Position numbers and translations under genes: made by a program
Assembly: GCF_032854445.1 (NCBI RefSeq)
Contig: NC_088306.1
Location: 11,963,386 to 12,027,385 of the forward strand
Reading direction: 5' to 3'
Length of the DNA stretch: 64,000 nucleotides
DNA from: Liolophura sinensis
Lineage: Eukaryota; Mollusca; Polyplacophora; Chitonida; Chitonidae
Shown: positions 12,401 through 19,915 of the stretch, piece by piece
Position numbering within the stretch: the first letter of the stretch is position 1
How the letters are laid out: every line of letters begins with the position of its first letter
Notes under the pieces: model-generated
Seen by the model: only the letters and a program-made list of their open reading frames with translations
The model's database searches: none
What the model was told of the DNA's origin: nothing

Positions 12401-15400
12401 GATATTGTAGTGTAAATTTGTTTTACAATAACGTACCCAGAATTTATGTTTTGAAGTAATAGTTTGACTTTGTTCTGTGTTGAAATAATAATTTTAAAGT
12501 GATCTGAAATTTTGACTTTGAGTCTAAAATCGCTTCATGATCTCAGGACCTAATAACTTGTGGCATGTCTGGCAAATTGCTTGTGAACTTTCATGTGTGA
12601 CATACTTCTATGCCATAGTGGTGGAATGTAAGCAAATTTATTTGATTGGTGTTTTACGCCGTACTCAAGAATATTTCACTTATACAACGGCGGCCAGCAT
12701 TATGGTGGGAGGAAACTGGGCAGAGCCCGGGGGAAACCCACGACCATCCGCAGGTTGCTGGCAGACCTTCCCACTTCCGGAGCGGAAGCCAGCATGAGCT
12801 GGACTTGAACTCACAGCGACCGCATTGGTGAGAGGCTTCTGGGTCATTATGCTGCGCTAGCGCTAACCGACTGAGCCGCAGAGGCCCCTAGATATAGTTT
12901 TACAGCTCTGTTACTGAAGGGCGTGTCCAAGTTGCTGCATGACTGGTGCTGTTGCTGTTTCAGGCTATTGTCAGCAGCCATTTGTACATCAAGCAGCTTG
13001 TGTTTGAAGTGATCCACCTCACAGACAAGCACAAAGTCCTACCTGAGCTGGCCCCCATCTTGATCAGTGTGGAGGAGGTGGGTTACCTTGATCTGAAACA
13101 CAAATTTTAAAAATGCGTTTTTTTTCTTGTTTTTTTTTTTGATAGTAGTGTACTTGATTGAATATTTGTATATTTTATATTGTAAGGAAATAGATAAGAT
13201 ATTTCAGCCAGATATAATCTGGCTGATGCATGGGATGTACATGTATATGTAAATATGATGAATAAATTTATAGCATTAAGTGAGCTTGCGGTATTAATTC
13301 ATGAACACTGTTCAACTCACCTCATGAACATGGCAGAAATATTACCAGTGCGGTGTTCAACCTCAGTCATTGGATCATTCCCAGCTCACAAACACATACA
13401 TTCAGCTTGTCATTAGCTTGACTTGACCTATGAAATGCTCTTTTTTTTCTTAGGTGTTTTTTTGTTTCTTAGGTGTTTTTTTGTTTCTTAGGTGTTTTTT
13501 GTTTTTTTGATTCTTAGGTAATTTTTGTTTCTTAGGTGTTTTTTTGTTTCTTGGATTGTAGAAGGTTGAAAAAGACGCTGAACAATGCCTGAAATTTCAA
13601 GGGGAAGACTGGGAAGAGCATCGTCAGCTAGTTCAGCAACTTCTGCAGGTTCAGATCAAGGTAGCCATCATCAGCTAGTTCAGCAACTTCTCCAGGTTTA
13701 GATCCAGGCAGTCATCGTTAGCTAGTTCAGCAACATCTGCAGGTTGAGATCAAGGTTGTCATTGTCAGCTGGTTCAGCAACTTCTGCAGGTTCAGATCAA
13801 GGCAGTCATTGTCAGCTGGTTCAGCAACTTCTGCAGGTTCAGATCAAGGTAGTCATCATCAGCTGGTTCAGCAACTTGTCCAGGTTCAGATCAAGGTAGT
13901 CATTGTCAGTTGGTTCAGCAACTTCTGCAGGTTCAGATCAAGGTAGTAATTGTCAGCTGGTTCAGCAACTTCTGCAGGTTCAGATCAAGGCAGTCATTGT
14001 CAGCTAGTTCAGCAACTTCTGCAGGTTCAGATCAAGGCAGTCATTGTCAGCTGGTTCAGCAACTTCTCCAGGTTCAGATCAAGGTAGTCATCATCAGCTG
14101 GTTTAGCAACTTCTCAGATTCAGATCAAGGTAGTCATTGTCAGCTGGTTCAGCAACTTCTGCAGGTTCAGATCAAGGTAGTCATCGTCAGCTAGTTCAGC
14201 AACTTTTCCAGGTTCAGATCAGGGTAGTCATCATCAGCTGGTTCAGCAACTTCTCCAGGTTCAGATTCAGGTAGTCATCATCAGCTGGTTCAGCAACTTC
14301 TCCAGGTTCAGATCAAGGCAGTCATTGTCAGCTGGTTCAGCAACTTCTGCAGGTTCAGATCAAGGTAGTCATCGTCAGCTAGTTCAGCAACTTCTCCAGG
14401 TTCAGATCCAGGTAGTCATCATCAGCTGGTTCAGCAACTTCTCCAGGTTCAGATCAAGGTAGTCATCGTCAGCTGGTTCAGCAACTTCTCCAGATTCAGA
14501 TCAAGGTAGTCATTGTCAGCTGGTTCAGCAACTTCTGCAGGTTCAGATCAAGGTAGTCATCGTCAGCTAGTTCAGCAACTTCTCCAAGTTCAGATCAAGG
14601 TAGTCATCATCAGCTAGTTCAGCAACTTCTCCAGATTCAGGTCAAGGTAGTAATTGTCAGCTGGTTCAGCAACTTCTGCAGGTTCAGATAAAGGCAGTCA
14701 TTGTCAGCTGGTTCAGCAACTTCTGCAGGTTCAGATCAAGGCAGTCATTGTCAGCTGGTTCAGCAACTTCTGCAGGTTCAGATCAAGGTAGTCATCATCA
14801 GCTAGTTCAGCAACTTCTGCAGGTTCAGATCAAGGTAGTCATCATCAGTTGGTTCAGCAACTTCTCAGATTCAGATCAAGGTAGTCATCGTCAGCTAGTT
14901 CAGCAACTTCTCCAGGTTCAGATCAAGGCAGTCATCATCAGCTAGTTCAGCAACATCTGCAGGTTCAGATCAAGGCAGTCATCATCAGCTGGTTCAGCAA
15001 CTTCTGCAGGTTTAGATCAAGGCAGTCATCGTCAGCTAGTTCAGCAACTTCTGCAGGTTCAGATCAAGGTAGTCATTGTCAGCTGGTTCAGCAACTTGTC
15101 CAGGTTCAGATCAAGGTAGTCATTGTCAGTTAGTTCAGCAACTTGTCCAGGTTCAGATCAAGGTAGTCATCGTGAGCTAGTTCAGCAACTTCTCCAGGTT
15201 CAGATCAAGGTAGTCATCATCAGCTGGTTTAGCAACTTCTGCAGGTTCAGATCAAGGCAGTCATCGTCAGCTAGTTCAGCAACTTCTGCAGGTTCAGATC
15301 AAGGCAGTCATCATCATCTAGTTCAGCAACTTGTCCAGGTTCAGATCAAGGTAGTCATCGTCAGCTAGTTCAGCAACTTCTGCAGGCTCAGATCAAGGTA

Positions 15401-18343
15401 GTCATCGTCAGCTAGTTCAGCACCTTCTGCAGGTTCAGATCAAGGTAGTCATCATCAGCTGGTTCAGCAACTTCTCCAGATTCAGATCAAGGTAGTCATC
15501 ATCATCTAGTTAAGCAACTTATCCAGGTTCAGATCAAGGCAGTCATCATCAGCTAGTTCAGCAACTTTTCCAAGTTCAGATCAAGGTAGTCATCATCAGC
15601 TAGTTCAGCAACTTCTCCAAGTTCAGATCAAGGTAGTCATCGTCAGCTAGTTCAGCAACTTCTCCAAGTTCAGATCAAGGTAGTCATCATCAGCTAGTTC
15701 AGCAACTTCTGCAGGTTCAGATCAAGGCAGTCATCGTCAGCTGGTTCAGCAACTTTTCCAGGTTCAGACCAAGGTAGTCATCATCAGCTGGTTCAGCAAC
15801 TTGTCCAGGTTCAGATCAAGGTAGTCATCGTCAGTTAGTTCAGCAACTTCTCCAGGTTCAGATCAAGGTACTCATCGTCAGCTAGTTCAGCAACTTCTGC
15901 AGGTTCAGATCAAGGTAGTCATCATCAGCTGGTTCAGCAACTTCTCCAGGTTCAGATCAATGTAGTCATCGTCAGCTAGTTCAGCAACTTCTGCAGGTTC
16001 AGATCAAGGCAGTCATCATCAGCTGGTTCAGCAACTTGTCCAGGTTCAGATCAAGGTAGTCATCGTCAGCTGTTCAGCAACTTTTCCAAGTTCAGATCAA
16101 GGTAGTCCTCATCAGCTAGTTCAGCAACTTCTCCAGGTTCAGATCAAGGTAGTCATCGTCAGCTAGTTCAGCAACTTCTGCAGGTTCAGATCAAGGTAGT
16201 CATCGTTAGCTAGTTCAGCAATTTCTCCAGGTTCAGATCAAGGTAGTCATCGTCAGTTAGTTCAGCAACTTCTCCAGGTTCAGATCAAGGCAGTCATCGT
16301 CAGCTAGTTCAGCAACTTCTGCAGGTTGAGATCAAGGTAGTCATCATCAGCTGGTTCAGCAACTTGTCCAGGTTCAGATCAAGGTAGTCATCGTCAGCTA
16401 GTTCAGCAACTTCTGTAGGTTCAGATCAAGGCAGTCATCATCATCTAGTTAAGCAACTTATCCAGGTTCAGATCAAGGCAGTCATCATCAGCTAGTTCAG
16501 CAACTTTTCCAAGTTCAGATCAAGGTAGTCATCATCAGCTAGTTCAGCAACTTCTCCAGGTTCAGATCAAGGTAGTCATCGTCAGCTAGTTCAGCAACTT
16601 CTGCAGGTTCAGATCAAGGTAGTCATCGTTAGCTAGTTCAGCAATTTCTCCAGGTTCAGATCAAGGTAGTCATCGTCAGTTAGTTCAGCAACTTCTCCAG
16701 GTTCAGATCAAGGCAGTCATCGTCAGCTAGTTCAGCAACTTCTGCAGGTTGAGATCAAGGTAGTCATCATCAGCTGGTTCAGCAACTTGTCCAGGTTCAG
16801 ATCAAGGTAGTCATCGTCAGCTAGTTCAGCAACTTCTGTAGGTTCAGATCAAGGCAGTCATCATCATCTAGTTAAGCAACTTATCCAGGTTCAGATCAAG
16901 GCAGTCATCATCAGCTAGTTCAGCAACTTTTCCAAGTTCAGATCAAGGTAGTCATCATCAGCTAGTTCAGCAACTTCTCCAGGTTCAGATCAAGGTAGTC
17001 ATCGTCAGCTAGTTCAGCAACTTCTGCAGGCTCAGATCAAGGTAATCATCATCAGCTAGTTCAGCAACTTTTCCAGGTTCAGATCAGGGTAGTCATCATC
17101 AGCTAGTTCAGCAACTTCTGCAGGCTCAGATCAAGGTAGTCATCGTCAGCTAGTTCAGCAACATCTGCAGGTTCAGATCAAAGCAGTCATCGTCAGCTGG
17201 TTCAGCAACTTCTGCAGGCTCAGATCAAGGTAGTCATCGTCAGCTGGTTCAGCAACTTCTCCAGGTTCAGATCAAGGCAGTCATCGTCAGCTGGTTCAGC
17301 AACTTCTCCAGGTTCAGATCAAGGCAGTCATCGTCAGCTGGTTCAGCAACTTCTCCAGGTTCAGATCAAGGTAGTCATTGTCAGCTAGTTCAGCAACTTC
17401 TGCAGGTTCAGATCAAGGCAGTCATCGTTAGCTAGTTCAGCAACTTCTCCAGGTTTAGATCCAGGTAGCCATCGTTAGCTAATTCAGCAACTTTTGCAGG
17501 TTCAGATCAAGGTAGCCATGAGATTGTGCTAGGCCGAGGTAACAGTAAGTGGTTGCTCATGGGGAGGTTTGGACAGTATACAGTTCGTGAACTTGTCTTG
17601 TGTGACGAAGACTGCCCAGGAAACAGAACGCAAAGTTGGAGGGGAAGGGCGAGGGATGGGTGGGTGAGGAGTACATGTGTCTAACTATCAAATTAGGCAA
17701 GGGTGCGGGGCCACCTTATAAACGGTGTCTATTGGGATAAAAAAGATCATTGGCAGATGCACAATGACCCAGGAGTCTCTCACCAGTGCAGTTGCTGTGA
17801 GTTCAAGTCCAGCTCATGCTGGCTTGCTTTCCAGCAGTGTGAGAAGGTCTGCCAGCAGATGGTCGTGGATTTCCCCCGGGCTGTCATCGGTTTCCTCATA
17901 CCATAATGGTGACTGCCGTTGTATAAGTTAAATATTCTTGAGTACAGCATAAAACACCAACCAAATAAATAAATAAATCCTTGGCAGATAAAAACATCTT
18001 ACATTTTTTATACCTAGCACTTTACTAGGTACAGCTGTACTGGTTTGGCTTCCCAGGCCAAGTCTCCTCCATTCATATAAAGATTGGATGTTTGCCAAAA
18101 CACAATGCCGGTAAAATAAATGTTGATTAATTTGCTTACCTACAGAATCACAAACTGATTCGTCCTTCTCAGCGACTGTCCAGAAGGCTAGGATCTTCCC
18201 ACATACGTGACATCACTAAGCAAAGGTCACATGAGGTCATAGAAAACATCCGGCTGCAGCTTCAGCTCAAGTCTGCACACAGCAGTTTCCAGAAGAGTCT
18301 AGAAGTCTTGCAGAAGTGTCGAGGTGCCATTAAAGACATGTGA
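389..18343 (+). CDS. Double FYVE-finger endosomal protein, PEP7/Vac1-like (3' part, 12 exons)
   Basis: Twelve exons join with consistent phases and give 549 residues plus stop: 389-494, 1108-1198, 2219-2364, 2987-3125, 3789-4022, 5293-5487, 6303-6401, 7088-7201, 10933-11049, 12964-13077, 13562-13660, 18146-18343. The 5' end is outside the window, so numbering is for this fragment. FYVE finger 1 spans about 6-72: WLSS, an opening C-x4-C, RPHHCRRCG and a closing VCQAC. Finger 2 spans about 159-256: WLQED, CQSC, KKRRCRVC, CGNC and, after a long insert, VCDRC. Residues 260-549 are charged and probably helical. FYVE fingers bind PI3P on early endosomes. Two FYVE fingers and a helical tail recall yeast Vac1/PEP7 and animal rabenosyn, which link Rab5-type GTPases to membrane fusion. 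The fingers are clear; the PEP7-like name is inference, because no rabenosyn-type NPF repeats are seen and an N-terminal C2H2 finger would lie upstream. Confidence 0.85.
718..868 (+). mobile_element. SINE, 5'-truncated (main family)
   Basis: It matches the SINE body from the GTGGGAAGGTCTGCC block to the AATAAATAAAT tail and lacks the tRNA-related head. The family is recognised from many copies in this window that share CACCATAATGCTGGCC and AAATATTCTTGAGTACGG. Confidence 0.85.
905..1058 (+). mobile_element. SINE, 5'-truncated, diverged
   Basis: It has the same body and tail as the copy just before it but is more diverged (ATTATAAATGAAATATTCTA). It lies in the same orientation, ending about 50 bp before the splice acceptor at 1107. 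Confidence 0.8.
1108..1198 (+). CDS. FYVE gene exon: core of finger 1
   Basis: It encodes CGEVFCLSCVQFKRKLNK and a following KEHR, the third and fourth zinc-ligand pairs of finger 1. The acceptor is ATTTTAG and the donor is GTAAGA at 1199. Two truncated SINE copies end only about 50 bp before the acceptor. Confidence 0.9.
2219..2364 (+). CDS. FYVE gene exon: end of finger 1 and charged helix
   Basis: It begins VCQACFDQG, the last CxxC pair of finger 1, then runs into a basic helical stretch (LREFHQLKQASEAYKQAK). The acceptor is GGACAG and the donor is GTATCA at 2365, leaving phase 2. An ATG upstream in the same frame is intronic. Confidence 0.85.
2440..2630 (+). mobile_element. SINE, diverged copy
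   Basis: It contains CTCTCACCAATG, GAGTTCAAATCCAGCTCATG (B-box region of the tRNA-derived head), CTGCCAGCAATCTGCAG and a decayed tail. It follows the exon at 2219-2364 by about 75 bp. Confidence 0.75.
2760..2966 (+). mobile_element. SINE inserted beside a splice acceptor
   Basis: It runs from CCAATGCGGTCGCTGTG to the AAATAAATAAATAAA tail and lacks only the first part of the head. Near-identical AAAACTGT and AGAACTGT at the two borders may be target-site duplications. Only 20 bp separate its tail from the exon at 2987. Confidence 0.85.
2987..3125 (+). CDS. FYVE gene exon: linker between fingers
   Basis: It encodes RFDLDAECGRLLKGFEEELK and ends VVPNWQRGANWL, where the last Trp starts FYVE finger 2. 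The phase fits both neighbours. The acceptor TTATCTCAG sits only about 20 bp after the poly-AAAT tail of a SINE. The donor is GTAATG at 3126. Confidence 0.85.
3789..4022 (+). CDS. FYVE gene exon: most of finger 2
   Basis: It encodes 78 codons with CQSC, CRVC and CGNC, the first three ligand pairs of a FYVE-like finger. The usual R(R/K)HHCR is replaced by KKRRCRVC, so both His are missing although the basic patch remains. A Ser/Arg-rich insert follows before the last ligand pair in the next exon. The acceptor is TTTTCTCAG and the donor GTAAGG at 4023. Phase is 0 on both sides. Confidence 0.9.
4311..4577 (-). mobile_element. SINE, near full length
   Basis: It is in reverse orientation, from the tail complement TTATTTGATTGGTGTTTTAC to the head complement CAGAGGCCTC. 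AATAATGAT occurs on both sides (4301-4309 and 4581-4589), a likely 9-bp target-site duplication. Confidence 0.88.
4672..4697. repeat. Inverted repeat enclosing a CRE palindrome
   Basis: Nine-base arms AGCTGTGAC and GTCACAGCT are perfect complements around an 8-base spacer. The left arm border forms TGACGTCA at 4677-4684, the CREB-type palindrome. It lies in the intron 4023-5292. Confidence 0.6.
5293..5487 (+). CDS. FYVE gene exon: end of finger 2
   Basis: It encodes 65 codons: CPDKEPEICLYLRVCDRCLE closes finger 2, and a helical stretch with WEDLNQTRQNIDDHLEQ follows. The acceptor is CTGTCCAG and the donor GTCTGC at 5488. Phase is 0 on both sides. Confidence 0.88.
5645..5937 (-). mobile_element. 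Second SINE family, near full length
   Basis: Read on the - strand it starts with a tRNA-like head (GGCCTAATGGTTAGAGCG as A box, then GGATCAAACCCGGGTCGGGT), has a body of about 200 bp and ends CATATGACTGAAAAATTGTT followed by a decayed GACGTTAAAC-type tail. The same tail occurs at 50828 and 60020, and a related head at 58797, so this is a separate tRNA-derived SINE family. Confidence 0.7.
6018..6096. repeat. Imperfect palindrome with ATT/AAT microsatellite arms
   Basis: (TAA)n at 6021-6036 and (TTA)n at 6076-6094 flank TGTAATATAAGTGTAACAT and its near-complement ATGTTACATCTGTATTACA. The whole could fold into a hairpin of about 38 bp per arm, as in a small MITE-like element. Confidence 0.6.
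6303..6401 (+). CDS. FYVE gene exon: helical region
   Basis: It has 33 codons in phase 0, beginning YCATIDSLENNFAGNANRG and ending LLAKAQ. The acceptor is TATTGTCAG and the donor GTGAGT. No named domain is recognised; the composition suits a helical linker. Confidence 0.8.
6481..6745 (-). mobile_element. SINE, full length with 13-bp target-site duplication
   Basis: It is complete in reverse orientation, from the poly-AAAT tail complement to GGAGGCCCC. TCCGGTGCTTTAT is repeated exactly at 6468-6480 and 6746-6758, marking an L1-type target-primed insertion in the intron after the exon at 6303-6401. Confidence 0.93.
7088..7201 (+). CDS. FYVE gene exon: helical region
   Basis: It has 38 codons in phase 0, beginning TDLSDFFTSYIMKVQHLKKL and ending LLQNFTK. 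The acceptor is TTACTTGCAG and the donor GTAAGA. The heptad-like leucine spacing suggests a helix. Confidence 0.85.
8554..9070. repeat. 92-bp tandem repeat, about 5-6 copies
   Basis: Units begin GGGAGGGTGAGAGTGC, contain AGATAACTCCATGTATGTAG and end near GTATACAGTACAG. Starts at 8771, 8863 and 8955 give a 92-bp period. The first unit break carries a perfect palindrome (8608-8659). Minus-strand open frames here are repeat artefacts. Confidence 0.9.
8608..8659. repeat. Perfect 52-bp palindrome
   Basis: Two 23-base arms, AGTAACACACCTAGC... and its exact complement ...GCTAGGTGTGTTACT, meet at GTATAC. This is part of a 92-bp unit joined head-to-head to its own complement, so the array contains an inverted junction. 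Confidence 0.92.
9071..10597. repeat. 38/40-bp dimeric tandem array, about 39 units
   Basis: The unit is CTTTCATTCCAAATTTGAAT plus ACAGCACCAATATGCTGA (38 bp) or, with CATAATATGCTGG at its end, 40 bp. The two forms often alternate, giving a 78-bp dimer. Since 78 is 26 codons, the - strand stays open for up to 131 codons with an identical 26-residue repeat, which is an artefact. Confidence 0.95.
10682..10830 (-). mobile_element. SINE, 5'-truncated
   Basis: In reverse orientation it runs from TTATTTGATTGGTGTTTTAA to GTTGCTGGCATACCTTCCCA, lacking the tRNA-like head. It ends about 100 bp before the exon at 10933. Confidence 0.85.
10933..11049 (+). CDS. FYVE gene exon: helical region
   Basis: It has 39 codons in phase 0, beginning AKCEYYIENMYTFRSMRNKL and ending QKIVDKD. 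The acceptor is CTGCTTTTCAG and the donor GTAAGT. The intron before it is 3.7 kb and mostly tandem repeats. Confidence 0.88.
11639..11790 (-). mobile_element. SINE, 5'-truncated
   Basis: In reverse orientation it carries GATTGGTGTTTTACGCCGTA, CATGGTGGGAGGAAACTGGG and GTTGCTGCCAGACCTTCCCA. The head is absent. Confidence 0.85.
11928..11947. repeat. (AT)n microsatellite
   Basis: A short TA/AT run follows AAGTAAATAA in the intron 11050-12963. Confidence 0.7.
12636..12888 (-). mobile_element. SINE, near full length
   Basis: In reverse orientation it is complete from TTTATTTGATTGGTGTTTTA to CCGACTGAGCCGCAGAGGCC. It retains the full tRNA-like head and a well-preserved body, so it is fairly young. 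It ends about 75 bp before the exon at 12964. Confidence 0.9.
12964..13077 (+). CDS. FYVE gene exon: helical region
   Basis: It has 38 codons in phase 0, beginning AIVSSHLYIKQLVFEVIHL and ending ILISVEE. The acceptor is CTGTTTCAG and the donor GTGGGT. A nearly full-length SINE ends about 75 bp before the acceptor. Confidence 0.88.
13441..13553. repeat. Tandem splice-acceptor-like T-rich repeat
   Basis: Five units of about 19-26 bp, each like TTTTTTTGTTTCTTAGGTG, sit just before the true acceptor at 13560-13561. Each unit has a pyrimidine tract ending in TTAG, so each is a decoy 3' splice site. Using the last decoy would put a stop early in the exon. Confidence 0.8.
13562..13660 (+). CDS. FYVE gene exon that seeded the 47-bp array
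   Basis: It has 33 codons in phase 0: KVEKDAEQCLKFQGEDWEEH, then RQLVQQLLQVQIK. The acceptor is GGATTGTAG and the donor ATCAAG/GTAGCC. The last 42 bases of the exon plus the first 5 of the intron are the repeat unit that fills the next 3.9 kb. Reading past the donor meets a stop after five codons. Confidence 0.85.
13619..17520. repeat. 47-bp minisatellite of an exon-intron junction, about 83 copies
   Basis: The unit reads CATCGTCAGCTAGTTCAGCA, then ACTTCTGCAGGTTCAGATCA, then AGGTAGT. It is the last 42 bases of the exon 13562-13660 plus the first 5 of the intron, including the donor ATCAAG/GTAG. Copies differ by a few substitutions (CAGCTGG/CAGCTAG, TCTGCAG/TCTCCAG). A 15961-16440 block is largely repeated just downstream. 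Because 47 is not a multiple of three, frames rotate and several short + strand open frames arise; these are not genes. Confidence 0.95.
17759..17980 (+). mobile_element. SINE with 9-bp target-site duplication
   Basis: It runs from GACCCAGGAGTCTCTCACCA in the head to AAATAAATAAATAAAT. TTGGCAGAT repeats at 17750-17758 and 17981-17989. It lies in the last intron. Confidence 0.88.
18146..18343 (+). CDS. FYVE gene terminal coding exon
   Basis: It has 65 codons and a TGA stop in phase 0, beginning NHKLIRPSQRLSRRLGSSH and ending KCRGAIKDM. It is basic and helical (IRLQLQLKSAHSSFQKSLEVL). The acceptor is CTTACCTACAG. A SINE with target-site duplication ends about 165 bp upstream. Confidence 0.87.
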   Translation, partial: NHKLIRPSQRLSRRLGSSHIRDITKQRSHEVIENIRLQLQLKSAHSSFQKSLEVLQKCRGAIKDM

Positions 18344-18736
18344 CGTTTGTGAAATATGTATATTATAACAACATGATGTTGCTTTTTTCAAGATTTGGTC
18401 AATTCTACAAATATTTGCTTGAAATTTTTGAAAACATTCCCTTGGTAAAAAAAGGTAAGATTCATGTTCTTTGATGTATTATTGCACCAAGGTCACTTGG
18501 ATCATACCACTTTATGCAGGGGGTCAGGCACTTATCTGCAGGCTTGTGTTCTGGCAAAAAGAAAGGTTGACCCTCCTGCAGTTGTAAAAATGTCTATCAT
18601 TCTCAAGGTTGTATGGTTCAAACTGCAACAACGGCCGCTCCCTACCACTGCAGTAAGGTTGTGGCACCTGGAACATTGTCACATTTTGTTGATTATGGTA
18701 TTTTAAAATCAAAGTCATTTTTGAAGTCAATTTCAA

Positions 18737-19722
18737 AATGAGACCGCGACACCATATTGATTTGGCTACAGTTTTGCAAGACGCTTATTGTACAGTGTGG
18801 GAATGGTCTCATAATGAGACCACAACTCCATACTGATTTGTCTAAGATTTTGCAAGATGCTTAGTGTACAGTATGAGAATGGTGTCCTAATTAGACCACA
18901 ACACCATACTGATTTGTCTACAGTTTTGCAAGACACTTATTGTACAGTATGAGAATGGTGTCCTAATGAGACCGCAACACCATACAGATTTGTCTACAGT
19001 TTTGCAAGACACTTATTGTACAGTATGAGAATGGTGTCCTAATGAGACCACAACACCATACAGATTTGTCTACAGTTTTGCAAGACACTTATTGTATAGT
19101 ATGGAAATGGTCTCCTAATGAGACCACAACGCCATACAGATTTGTCTACAGTTTTGCAAGACACTTATTGTACAGTATGAGAATGGTGTCCTAATGAGAC
19201 CACAACACCATACAGATTAGTCTACAGTTTTGTAAGACACTTATTGTATAGTATGGAAATGGTCTCCTAATGAGACCACAACACCACAACACCATACAGA
19301 TTTGTCTACAGTTTTGCAAGACACTTATTGTACAGTATGAGAATGGTGTCCTAATGAGACCACACCACCATACTGATTTGACTAGGTTTTGCAAGACACT
19401 TATTGTATAGTGTGGGAATGGTCTCCTAATGAGACTACAACACCTTACTGATTTGGCTATGGTTTTGCAAGACGCTTATTGTATAGTATGGGGATGGTCT
19501 CCTAATGAGACCACAACACCATACTGATTTGACTAGGTTTTGCAAGACGTTTATTGTATAGTATGGGGATGGTCTCCTAATGAGACCACACCACCATACT
19601 GATTTGACTAGGTTTTGCAAGACACTTATTGTACAGTATGGGAATGGTCTCCTAATGAGACCACACCACCATACTGATTTGACTAGGTTTTGCAAGAGGG
19701 TTATTGTGTAGTATGGGAAACC
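18737..19722. repeat. 76-bp tandem repeat, about 13 copies
   Basis: The unit reads GAGACCACAACACCATACAG, ATTTGTCTACAGTTTTGCAA, GACACTTATTGTACAGTATG, AGAATGGTGTCCTAAT. Starts at about 18966, 19042 and 19118 give the period. The last copies diverge (ACTAGG for CTACAG). Confidence 0.93.
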
Positions 19723-19895
19723 TGATGCTGTCATGATGTCATGTATGTCTTATGTTTCTCTGTAGAAGAATATTTTTGATGTTATTTACATTAATAATTT
19801 TGTACCATCAAGCAAAGATACAGCAATCAAACAAGATTTTTATGTTATGAGCCCACTGACTGATCAAGATTTCACTATATTCTTTACTGTTTTTC

Positions 19896-19901
19896 AATAA
19901 A
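19896..19901 (+). promoter_or_regulatory. Candidate polyadenylation signal
   Basis: AATAAA lies about 1.55 kb after the FYVE gene stop and after the 76-bp array. Confidence 0.45.
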
Positions 19902-19915
19902 AGAAGAGAACAGTA

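Larger units (their letters stand above)
18344..19915 (+). other. Probable 3' UTR of the FYVE gene
   Basis: This 1.5-kb stretch follows the TGA. The first AATAAA after the stop that sits in a plausible context is at 19896-19901 (TTTTTCAATAAAAG). Most of it is the 76-bp array. The UTR assignment is inferred. Confidence 0.5.

Noticed and set aside
13910-15368. Plus-strand frames of 65-94 codons with VQQLLQVQIK repeats
   Set aside because: These are repeats of the exon 13562 junction in rotating frames, intronic, and each ended by TAG or similar.
8554-17520. CRISPR-like direct repeats
   Set aside because: The arrays have no unique spacers; units are contiguous minisatellites in introns of an animal gene.
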